Shown here piece by piece: positions 18,175-25,640 of a DNA stretch of 64,000 nucleotides; the first letter of the stretch is position 1; each line of letters starts with the position of its first letter. The DNA comes from Brevibacterium sp. CCUG 69071 (lineage in GTDB: Bacteria > Actinomycetota > Actinomycetes > Actinomycetales > Brevibacteriaceae). The translations under genes and the position numbers were made by a program. The notes beneath the pieces are model-generated. The model was not told the origin of the DNA. It was given only the letters and a program-made list of their open reading frames with translations, and did no database searches. The stretch lies in NCBI RefSeq assembly GCF_021023135.1, contig NZ_PGFV01000002.1, forward strand, positions 434,001 through 498,000, given 5' to 3'.

Positions 18175-18675
18175 ATGAATACGACCATGACGATCGACGA
18201 ACTCCACTGGTGGGATCTGACGGAGATCGCCGAGCACGACGCGCGGATCTTCGGCCCCACCGCCTGGACCCTCGGCTACTACTGGGCGGTCATGGCGCAG
18301 AACGGAACGGCCATGTTCAAGGCCGGAACCTCCTCGGAGGGTTCAGGCTCGACGGAGTCAGGTTCGACGGGTTCGGACTCGACTGCAGATGAGGCCCTGG
18401 CCGGGTGGGTCGTGATGTCGTGCGCCGGGGGAGAGGCCGACCTGATGACGATCGCCACCACCGAGGCGGCGCGGGGGCAGGGCGTCGGCCGCGCCCTCCT
18501 GGACACCGGCCTCGACTGGGCGAGGATCCAGGGTGCCGAGGTGGTCCACCTCGAGGTCGACGAACGCAACGCATCCGCCAGGGCGCTCTATACCTCGCAC
18601 GGTTTCGAAGAGTGGGGGAGACGTCCCGACTACTATCCGGGTGCCGATGCCGTTCTCATGAGGGCGCGGCTGTAG
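18175..18675 (+). CDS. rimI: Ribosomal-protein-alanine N-acetyltransferase-like GNAT protein
   Basis: GNAT-fold acetyltransferase; RimI acetylates the N-terminus of ribosomal protein S18, and the gene normally sits between tsaB and tsaD. The acetyl-CoA binding motif is ATTEAARGQGVGRALLD (about 94-110), and EVDERNASARALYTSHGFEEWGRR completes the fold. Residues 51-73 are a Ser/Gly/Thr/Glu low-complexity insertion in a loop, encoded by short near-repeats. It follows tsaB by 13 nt and ends the transcript at a strong hairpin. Confidence 0.88.
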   Translation: MNTTMTIDELHWWDLTEIAEHDARIFGPTAWTLGYYWAVMAQNGTAMFKAGTSSEGSGSTESGSTGSDSTADEALAGWVVMSCAGGEADLMTIATTEAARGQGVGRALLDTGLDWARIQGAEVVHLEVDERNASARALYTSHGFEEWGRRPDYYPGADAVLMRARL

Positions 18676-18741
18676 CCGAGGACCGCGCTCGCGCACGGAC
18701 GAAGACGCAGGAACGGAAGACAGAGAAGCGGCATACAGAGA

Positions 18742-18774
18742 AGCGGCCGAGATGCATTTAGCATCTCGGCCGCT
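18742..18774. terminator. Bidirectional terminator between rimI and the heme oxygenase gene
   Basis: A perfect 14-bp stem (AGCGGCCGAGATGC / GCATCTCGGCCGCT) has a 5-nt ATTTA loop. It lies between two convergent genes and marks the left edge of the heme island. Confidence 0.75.
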
Positions 18775-18893
18775 GAAGTTCTCTTCGCCGGCGCTGCGGG
18801 TCGGGCTGCGCCGAGGGTCAGGGGTCGCTGCGGTTCAGGCGTCAGGGACGACCGGGGATCAGGGCGTCAGGGACGACCAGGGGGCGGAGCCAG

Positions 18894-19532
18894 TTAGGCG
18901 ACGGTTGCCGTCGGCCGTTCCGTGGTCGCGGTCAGCTCGGCGAGGAGTTCGCCGTTGAGCTTGAACGCAGTCATCGTCTCGTCGATGACGATCTGCTCGT
19001 CACCGCCGGTGCCGGCGATCTCATTGAGACGGAGACGGTAGTCGTCCTTGTACGGCTTGGTCTTGCCGATCTCGGTGAAATCCCAGATGGTCAGGGTCGA
19101 AGCGGGCAGACCGTAGTGGCGACCCATGAGGGCACCGATGGCCTGACCGCCGGAGAGATCCCCGAGGTAGCGGGTGTAATGGTGGGCGATGACCTGTTCG
19201 GGTTGTGTGAGGCTGGACAAATGCGCCGCATAGGCCTCGGCGCTGCGGGTCACGGGCAGGGCGCCGCCGCCGAGCTCGCGCAGATCGGCGAGAATGCGGT
19301 CGTAACGGCACAGGCCCGCATTGTGGAAGGGTACGAAGATCGGATCGGCGGCGAATTCGCGCGACTTCTGCTCGAGAGCGTCGTAGATGACTTCGTACTG
19401 CTTGAGCAGAAGCGCATAGGCGTCAGCATTCAGCCGACCTTCCATGAGGTCGACCATGAAATTGGTGTGCTCAACCTCGTCGTGGATCGTGGCGGTGCTG
19501 CTCTTGAGGCGAGCGGAGAATGGTTCAGTCAT
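18894..19532 (-). CDS. hmuO: Biliverdin-producing heme oxygenase
   Basis: Cytosolic enzyme that opens heme to biliverdin, CO and free iron, completing heme-iron use. The 212-residue protein matches the corynebacterial HmuO type. The proximal heme ligand is His17 in ATIHDEVEHTNFM, and the distal-helix motif YLGDLSGGQAIG is intact. The start at 19532 is chosen for its GAGGAAAC ribosome binding site; 30 further upstream codons are open but unlike the family. It lies downstream of the LPXTG HtaA-type gene on the same strand, with a hairpin between. Confidence 0.93.
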   Translation of the reverse strand: MTEPFSARLKSSTATIHDEVEHTNFMVDLMEGRLNADAYALLLKQYEVIYDALEQKSREFAADPIFVPFHNAGLCRYDRILADLRELGGGALPVTRSAEAYAAHLSSLTQPEQVIAHHYTRYLGDLSGGQAIGALMGRHYGLPASTLTIWDFTEIGKTKPYKDDYRLRLNEIAGTGGDEQIVIDETMTAFKLNGELLAELTATTERPTATVA

Positions 19533-19593
19533 GATGTTTCCTCGTTGAGAGATCGGCGATCCGAATCTCGGTTCGCGAAATGATGGCTGGTGT

Positions 19594-19639
19594 GGGTCCG
19601 TCCCGGTGCGATGCCGAGGCACCGCACCGGGACGGACCC
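19594..19639 (-). terminator. Hairpin between the HtaA-type gene and hmuO
   Basis: A perfect 16-bp stem (GGGTCCGTCCCGGTGC and its complement) encloses a 14-nt loop. No T run follows on the minus strand, so it may attenuate, stabilise or partly terminate the upstream transcript before hmuO. Confidence 0.55.
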
Positions 19640-19671
19640 TGACTCACTACATGACTCGTTGCGCGTCCAGT

Positions 19672-22128
19672 TTAGCGCTTGCGCATCCGGGTGAACATGA
19701 CGGACGCTGCACCCAGCGCGATCAGTCCCGCTGCGATCGGCAGGGTGATCAGGTCGGTACCGGTGCGGGGGAGGTTCCCGCCGCCGGAGCCGCCGCTGGT
19801 CGAACCGCCGGAGCCGCCCGAGGACGAGCCCTCGGCGCCCGAACCGGCACCGTTGTCGGAACCGGAGGCGTCAGCCTCAGCGCCGTTGTCGGAGCCTGAA
19901 GCGTCAGCCTCGGCGCCGTCCTCGGATCCGTCAGCTGCACCGGCGGAATCAGAGCCGCCTTCTGCACCGTCGGACGAGCCGTTGGCGTCGTCATCGGCGG
20001 CCTCATCCTCGTTCACCGTGACGGTGAACTCGGCGGGGTCCGAAGGAACCCCCTCGACCGTGGCGATGGCCGAGTAGGCGTAGGTGCCCTTGGCGCTCGG
20101 AGCCTTGGTCGAGAAGTTGCCCTCATCATCGGCGGTCACCGTGACATTGTCCTCAGCCGGGACACTGTCATCAGCCTCAGCCGAGGCTGCGAACGTGCTG
20201 AGCTGAGTACCGGCGTTTTCGTCGGTTTCATTCTCGACGACCGGAGTCCAGGCCAGATTCACCTCGGAGTTCGGGGTGGCCTTGCCCTTGACGAGGCGGT
20301 CCGCGCCGACGGTCTGGTCAGCGACCTCAGGAGCGGCGGGCCGCTCCTCGTCACCATCGGACGAACCGTCGGAGTCGTCACCGTCGGCTGCGCCCTTGTC
20401 GTCGGCCTCGGCGGCATCCGCCGCGCCCTTGTCATCAGCTTCGCCTTCGGCGGCATCGGCTGCACCGTTGTCGCTGCCTTCGGCAGCGTCGGCCGCACCC
20501 TTGTCGTCGGCTTCACCTTCGCTGGCGTCGGCTGCACCGGTTTCGTCAGCTTCGGCCGCACCCTTGTCATCGGCTTCGGCACCGTCGGCTTCGCCTTCGG
20601 CAGCATCCGCCGCGCCCTTGTTGTCGGACTCTCCTTCAGCTGCATCGGCTGCGCCTTCGTCGGTACCTTCGGCACCGTCGTTGTCGCCTTCAGCAACATC
20701 GGCAGCACCGTCGTCACCGGCCTCTGCACCATCCGCCGCACCGTTGGCCTCAGCTTCTGCCTCGTCCTCGTCGCTCGGGAAGAGCGCTTCCTTCTGCTCG
20801 TCGGTGAGTTCGATGGCCGAGCGGTAGAGCTCGGCATCACCGGTGGGGAGACCATGAGCGACCCAGGTGAGGACGTCATAATCCTTGTCCTCAGAGAGTC
20901 CGGCAGTCTTCGCCGTCACGTCGACGTCGATCTTGCCGTCCTTGATCTGGAACGGAAGCACATACTGAGCAGCGGTCGCATTGTCCGCGGTGACGTCTGC
21001 GCTGGCGAGATCGCGATCGACGATCGCCGCATAGGCTCCCGCCGAGGGCTTTCCGGTGCTGGAATCGGGCAGGTTGTCGTAGCCTTCGCCCTTGACGTTG
21101 ACGGTCAGCCCGTCCTCAGCGGTGGCTGTCTTCACCGAGTGCGAGGTCGAGACGTTCGGAGCAGGAGCCTGCGCGGTGTAGCCGACGGTGACCGGGTTCG
21201 TCTTCTTCCGGGGCTGGATCGACGTCTCGGCTCCGGCGGTCGTGTACCAGTACGAGTCCTGCCCGGTCTCGACGTTGTAGTCGATCCAGTCCTGAGGCAT
21301 GGCGCCCCACCAGGATTCGTTGTCAGCGGTCTTCGGAGTCTGCGGATTGCGACCCGCGGTGTCCGTCTCTACGCCGAGGAAGTCCGGTGTGAACTCGAAG
21401 CCCTCGTCCGTGACGTCGACGGATCCCTTCTGGATCTCGACAACATCGCCTTCGACCGTTCCGAGCTTCTTCCAGATGCTCGGATCGTCCATGTCTGCAC
21501 CGAAGCCGGAGTAGGTGCCGGTGATCGTGCCTTTGCCGTCCTTGACCTCGAGCTTCGGGTCGCTGATGCTCCAGTAGGTCATGCCGCCGTAGTAGGAGAA
21601 GGTCCATGACCCTTCCCACTGGATCGAAGCGTTGTCACTCTCTGGGTCGACGGTGCCGGAGCCATTGGAGATCTCCACGTGGTCACCGGTGTGGTTGTTC
21701 GCGGCCTGGGCGTTGACCTTGCCGTTGACCTTCTCCCCATCGCCGTCGACGCACCGGTTCTCGAAGTTCGACAAGTCCCCGGTGGTCTTCTTGATGGAGG
21801 TGTTGCCATCGACGAAGTTGCCATCGCCATCGACCGGATAGACCTTTCCGGCGTCCGCGGCGGTCCAGATTCGCGAGCTGCCCGCGTCTCCGGCGGTGCC
21901 GGCGACGAGGAAGTTGCACCCACCGAAGTAGGCACCGCCGGTGGATTCGTCGTTGACCGACCAGCTGAACACAGCGTCGTCGACGGTCTTGTCGACTGCG
22001 CCGAATGCCGGGGCCGTCATGCCCATCGCCAGCAGACCGGTGGTTGCCGCAACAGCGGCCCCGGCCGCCAGCGGCGATGTGATGCGCCGTGCTCGGGAAG
22101 CACTCGCGCGCGCACTCCTGTGCGTCAT
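19672..22128 (-). CDS. LPXTG-anchored surface protein with HtaA-type heme-binding domain
   Basis: An 818-residue cell-wall protein, probably a heme receptor. A signal peptide ends near residue 43 (AFGA). Residues about 50-305 form an HtaA-type domain with a Cys pair (71 in FGGCNFL, 126 in ENRC) and the segment YYGGMTYW at 179-186. About 325-440 is a second beta-rich region. Residues 452-596 are an acidic repetitive linker, about 600-700 an Ig-like domain, and about 706-785 a Ser/Gly/Asp stalk. The C-terminus LPRTG (786-790), a hydrophobic segment and MRKR is a sortase signal; no sortase gene is in view. The domain closely resembles the first domain of the gene at 27149. The gene is divergent from hmuT across an iron-box region. 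Confidence 0.85.
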   Translation of the reverse strand: MTHRSARASASRARRITSPLAAGAAVAATTGLLAMGMTAPAFGAVDKTVDDAVFSWSVNDESTGGAYFGGCNFLVAGTAGDAGSSRIWTAADAGKVYPVDGDGNFVDGNTSIKKTTGDLSNFENRCVDGDGEKVNGKVNAQAANNHTGDHVEISNGSGTVDPESDNASIQWEGSWTFSYYGGMTYWSISDPKLEVKDGKGTITGTYSGFGADMDDPSIWKKLGTVEGDVVEIQKGSVDVTDEGFEFTPDFLGVETDTAGRNPQTPKTADNESWWGAMPQDWIDYNVETGQDSYWYTTAGAETSIQPRKKTNPVTVGYTAQAPAPNVSTSHSVKTATAEDGLTVNVKGEGYDNLPDSSTGKPSAGAYAAIVDRDLASADVTADNATAAQYVLPFQIKDGKIDVDVTAKTAGLSEDKDYDVLTWVAHGLPTGDAELYRSAIELTDEQKEALFPSDEDEAEAEANGAADGAEAGDDGAADVAEGDNDGAEGTDEGAADAAEGESDNKGAADAAEGEADGAEADDKGAAEADETGAADASEGEADDKGAADAAEGSDNGAADAAEGEADDKGAADAAEADDKGAADGDDSDGSSDGDEERPAAPEVADQTVGADRLVKGKATPNSEVNLAWTPVVENETDENAGTQLSTFAASAEADDSVPAEDNVTVTADDEGNFSTKAPSAKGTYAYSAIATVEGVPSDPAEFTVTVNEDEAADDDANGSSDGAEGGSDSAGAADGSEDGAEADASGSDNGAEADASGSDNGAGSGAEGSSSGGSGGSTSGGSGGGNLPRTGTDLITLPIAAGLIALGAASVMFTRMRKR
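20341..20775 (-). repeat. Acidic Ala/Glu/Gly/Asp repeat region within the LPXTG protein
   Basis: Encodes residues 452-596 as about a dozen degenerate units of the form GAADAAEGEADDK. The DNA repeats GCATCGGCTGC- and CTTGTCGTCGGC-like blocks, so slippage could change its length. A smaller exact-type duplication (10-residue unit GAEADASGSDN) occurs at about 19859-19918 in the stalk. Confidence 0.8.
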
Positions 22129-22240
22129 AGATTCTCCTCAGTTTTTGCGTGTTACACGGCGATGAGCTCGTGTGCCCAGGCACCTGAACCGATCCTGGAT
22201 TCATCATCAGCAGAAGTTGTGGATTTGCTGAACATTAAAT

Positions 22241-22326
22241 AGACTACACAGTCATAACCTAAAAAGACAAGGCGAGCCTCACTTATTAATGGGTAGCCTT
22301 GCCTTAATCACGTGACTTTCTAAGAT
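22241..22326. promoter_or_regulatory. Divergent iron-regulated promoters with DtxR/IdeR-like boxes
   Basis: Two 19-bp sequences each match 12 of 19 positions of the DtxR consensus as I remember it: 22268-22286 and 22288-22306; a half-site TAACCTAA lies at 22255-22262. Leftward, TTGTCT (22270-22265) and TAGTCT (22246-22241) are 18 bp apart. Rightward, TTGCCT (22299-22304) and TAAGAT (22321-22326) are 16 bp apart. Each box covers one -35 element, so one iron-loaded repressor dimer array could shut both operons. Confidence 0.65.
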
Positions 22327-22339
22327 TCTCGAGTAACTC

Positions 22340-23602
22340 ATGCCGAAGTGGAAGATGCGGAAGACGGTGCGCAGCCGTTCCTTCCGCAGAACCGCCTGGA
22401 TCTCAGGCGGTCTGGTACTGGCGGTCCTGCTGTGGAACAACGGGATCCACAACATCGGATCGATCAACGCCCAAGGTGAGGCCGACTGCCAACAGCCGCC
22501 TGCACGGTCGACGCCGAATATGCCCGACGTCTCCGACGTCGATACATCGAAACTGCCGGACCCGACCGAGATCAAAGGGCAGACCACGGCATACACCCAG
22601 GCCGGAGAGATTCCGCCGGTCTCCGACACCGCGGCTCACGAAGCAAATCTGCCGGTCACCGTCAAGAGCAACGACGGGCCCGGGCAGACCGTGGAGAAGA
22701 CCGACCGCATCCTCGCGATGAACCAGAACGGCGGAATCGCCGCCGCGGTGGTCGGCCTCGGGCTCGGTTGCAACCTCGTCGGCCGCGACATCGCCACCGA
22801 CTTCACCCAGCTCGTCCCCGGTGCCGAACAGCTTCCGCTGATCACGCAGGGCGGTCATGAAATCAACGCCGAGGCGGTGCTTGCGCTCTCGCCCGATGTG
22901 ATCCTCACCGACACGACGATCGGCCCCTATGACGCTCAGCTGCAGCTGCGCAATGCCGGAATCCCCGTGATCTTCATCTCCTCGTCCTATTCCGAGGGAG
23001 TCCGCTCGGCCGGCCCGCAGATCCGAGAGGTCGCCGATGCCCTCGGCGTCCCCGATCTCGGCAACAAGCTCGCCGAGCGCACCGTGATGGAGATCGACGA
23101 GACGAAGAAGGCCGTGGAGAAGCTGGCCCCGGAGGACCCGTCGGACCGACCGCGCACGGTGTTCCTCTACCTGCGCGGCAGCATCTACTACTGGTTCGGT
23201 GTCGGCTCGGGAGCTGACTCGCTCATCCAATCCGTCTCCGCCCGCGACGTCGCCGCCGAAGTCGGATTCGAAGGCATGTCCCCGACGAACTCCGAAGCCC
23301 TGATCAAGGCCGCACCCGACGTCATCATCGTGATGACGCTCGGACTCGCCTCGGTGGGCGGAATCGACAAGGCCCTCGAACTGCCTGGCATCAAACAGAC
23401 TCCGGCGGGCAAGAACCGACGGCTCGTCGACATGAGCGACTACGAGGTGATGAGCTTCGGACCCCGTTCGGCCCAGGTACTCGCGGCACTGGGCACCGCG
23501 ATCTACGCACCCGAGCTCGCCTACCATCCGGACCATCCTCCGGCATCCATCGACAAGCGTCTGAAAGAGATCAATGAAGAACTGGAAGAGGACGAGGCAT
23601 GA
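22340..23602 (+). CDS. hmuT: Hemin ABC transporter substrate-binding protein
   Basis: Extracytoplasmic heme-binding component feeding HmuUV. The 420-residue protein has a cluster B/FecB-type fold from about 115 on (DRILAMNQNGGIAAAVVGLG, GHEINAEAVLALSPDVILTD, KAAPDVIIVMTLGL). The N-terminus is basic and then hydrophobic (residues 19-33), but there is no lipobox; Cys50 sits in GEADC, which is not one. It may thus be anchored by an uncleaved helix, unlike the lipoprotein HmuT of corynebacteria. No clear ribosome binding site; the predicted 5' leader is only about 7 nt. It overlaps hmuU by 4 nt. Confidence 0.87.
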   Translation: MPKWKMRKTVRSRSFRRTAWISGGLVLAVLLWNNGIHNIGSINAQGEADCQQPPARSTPNMPDVSDVDTSKLPDPTEIKGQTTAYTQAGEIPPVSDTAAHEANLPVTVKSNDGPGQTVEKTDRILAMNQNGGIAAAVVGLGLGCNLVGRDIATDFTQLVPGAEQLPLITQGGHEINAEAVLALSPDVILTDTTIGPYDAQLQLRNAGIPVIFISSSYSEGVRSAGPQIREVADALGVPDLGNKLAERTVMEIDETKKAVEKLAPEDPSDRPRTVFLYLRGSIYYWFGVGSGADSLIQSVSARDVAAEVGFEGMSPTNSEALIKAAPDVIIVMTLGLASVGGIDKALELPGIKQTPAGKNRRLVDMSDYEVMSFGPRSAQVLAALGTAIYAPELAYHPDHPPASIDKRLKEINEELEEDEA

Positions 23603-24795
23603 GTGAGTCCACCGAGACCCGGGACCTGCCTCTGCGCCGCTCCGGGCGACACCTCGACCAGACTTCGGGCGGCGACGGACGTTCCCCGGCAGACCCGACA
23701 GCGCAGCTCGATGCCGCACCGGATGCCCGGGATCTCGACCTCGGTCAGATCCGAGGTCGACGCACCGCACGGGCGGGAACCGTGTTCCTCGTCCTGTTCA
23801 TCGCACTCATCGCGGCCTGCGTGCTCTCGGCGGCGATCGGCCAGCTCTTCATCCCTCCGCAGGAGGTGATCGGCTCCCTCCTGAACAAGGTCGGCATCGA
23901 CTGGCTGCCCGGTCCGAGCCATGACTTCGGCGAAGAGGCCCTCTGGCAGGTCCGCTTCCCCCGAGTGATCATGACCATCCTCGTCGGCGCCGCTCTGGCG
24001 GTGGCCGGGTCGATGATGCAGGGTGTCTTCGGCAACCCCCTGGCCGAGCCCGGCGTCGTCGGAGTCTCCTCCGGCGCCGCAGTCGGTGCCAGCGCCTCGA
24101 TCCTCTTCGGCTGGTCCTTCCTCGGCGCCTTCACCACCCCGGCCTTCGCCTTCGCCAGCGGTCTGATTACGACGTTCATCGTCTACACGGTCTCTCGTTC
24201 GCAGGGGCGCACCGAGGTGATCACCCTCGTGCTCACCGGTGTCGCCGTCAACGCCATCGCCGGCGCTGCGATCGCCTACATCACCTTCGCCGCCCCCACC
24301 TCGGCGCGGGAGCAGATCGTGTTCTGGCAGATGGGCAGCTTCAACGGCAGCCTGTGGTCCCAGGTCGGACTCATCCTGCCGCTCATCGTCTTCGGCATCA
24401 TCATCGCCCAGACCCTGGCCCCGGGCCTCGACATCCTCTCCCTCGGTGAGAAGAGCGCCCGTCACGTCGGCATCAACGTCGAACGGCTGCGGATCATCGT
24501 CATGGCCGTCGTCGCCCTGCTAGTCTCCGCCGCGGTCGCGTTCTGCGGGATCATCGCCTTCGTCGGTCTCGTCGTCCCGCACATCATCCGCATGATCATC
24601 GGCCCGGGCCACCGACTCCTGCTGCCCGCCAGCGTGCTCGGCGGTGCGGTGCTGCTGGCGATCGCGGACCTCGCGGCAAGGACCCTCGTCGAATTCGCCG
24701 ACCTGCCCATCGGCATGCTCACCTCCCTGGTGGGCGGGCCGTTCTTCTTCTACCTGATCAGACGCAGCCGCAAAGAATCCGGAGGTTGGGCATGA
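23599..24795 (+). CDS. hmuU: Hemin ABC transporter permease, FecCD type
   Basis: Cytoplasmic-membrane permease of the heme importer, 398 residues. The first 60 or so residues are a hydrophilic cytosolic extension; about ten transmembrane helices follow. Family landmarks are LWQVRFPRVIMTILVGAALA, GVFGNPLAEPGVVGVSSGAA and CGIIAFVGLVVPHIIRMI, the last being the ATPase-contacting loop. It is coupled by ATGA overlaps to hmuT before and hmuV after. Confidence 0.93.
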   Translation: MSESTETRDLPLRRSGRHLDQTSGGDGRSPADPTAQLDAAPDARDLDLGQIRGRRTARAGTVFLVLFIALIAACVLSAAIGQLFIPPQEVIGSLLNKVGIDWLPGPSHDFGEEALWQVRFPRVIMTILVGAALAVAGSMMQGVFGNPLAEPGVVGVSSGAAVGASASILFGWSFLGAFTTPAFAFASGLITTFIVYTVSRSQGRTEVITLVLTGVAVNAIAGAAIAYITFAAPTSAREQIVFWQMGSFNGSLWSQVGLILPLIVFGIIIAQTLAPGLDILSLGEKSARHVGINVERLRIIVMAVVALLVSAAVAFCGIIAFVGLVVPHIIRMIIGPGHRLLLPASVLGGAVLLAIADLAARTLVEFADLPIGMLTSLVGGPFFFYLIRRSRKESGGWA

Positions 24796-25637
24796 GCGTC
24801 ATCTCTCTCACCCGTTCACAGGCCCGCCGACCGAACTATCCCGTTCCGGGCCAGGCCATCATCTCCGTGCGCGGAGCCGCGGTCAGCTTCGGTGACAGGC
24901 AGATCCTCAAGGGAATCGACCTCGACATCAACTGCGGTGAGGTCCTCGCCGTCGTCGGTCCCAACGGCGCCGGCAAATCGACTCTGGTCAACGTCGTCAC
25001 CGCCGATGTCGAACTCGATGCGGGCAAGGTCTTCATCGACGACGAGGTGGAGTACTCCTGGTCGACTCGGGAGCTGGCGATGCGTCGGGCCGTCCTGCTC
25101 CAGGACATCGGACTGGCCTTCCCCTTCACCGTCCTCGAGGTCGTCGAGATGGGCCGCTCCCCGTGGGCGGGCATGCGCGAATCCCGACACGATGACCTCA
25201 TCGTCTCCGGAGCCATGTCCCGCACCGAGACGGTGCAGTTCGCGGCCCGCAAGTTCACCTCTCTGTCCGGCGGTGAGAAGGCCCTTGTGGCTCTGGCCCG
25301 TGTGCTTGCTCAGGCGACCCCGGCGCTGCTGCTCGACGAACCGACAGCGCCGATGGACATCCGCCATCAGGAGCTCGTCCTCCAGCAGGCCCGCGACTAC
25401 GCCGCGACCGGCGGAGCCGTGGTCATCATCGTCCACAACCTCGACCTCGCCGGAGCCTACGCCGACCGGATCGCCATGGTCTCCCAAGGATCGATCATCG
25501 CCCAGGGCCCACCCACCGAGGTGCTCACCGCCGACCTCATCAGCGAGGTCTACGACTACCCCGTGACAATCGTTGCCGACCCGAACACCGGAGCACCGCT
25601 GGTCGTGCCCGTGCGAGCCGGTCGAAAGGACAGCTGA
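24792..25637 (+). CDS. hmuV: Hemin ABC transporter ATP-binding protein
   Basis: ATPase powering heme import through HmuU, 281 residues. Walker A is GPNGAGKST, Walker B is ALLLDEPTAPMD and the switch His is in VIIVHNLDL. The signature reads LSGGEKALVALARVLAQ where most relatives have LSGGEQQR, a modest variation. The start is the ATG at 24792 that overlaps the hmuU stop; a TTG two codons earlier is less likely. The gene for a bitopic surface protein follows after 3 nt. Confidence 0.93.
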   Translation: MSVISLTRSQARRPNYPVPGQAIISVRGAAVSFGDRQILKGIDLDINCGEVLAVVGPNGAGKSTLVNVVTADVELDAGKVFIDDEVEYSWSTRELAMRRAVLLQDIGLAFPFTVLEVVEMGRSPWAGMRESRHDDLIVSGAMSRTETVQFAARKFTSLSGGEKALVALARVLAQATPALLLDEPTAPMDIRHQELVLQQARDYAATGGAVVIIVHNLDLAGAYADRIAMVSQGSIIAQGPPTEVLTADLISEVYDYPVTIVADPNTGAPLVVPVRAGRKDS

Positions 25638-25640
25638 CCC

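Noticed and set aside
20341..20775. Possible CRISPR or non-coding tandem array
   Set aside because: Units are degenerate, without spacers, and keep the reading frame of the surface protein throughout.
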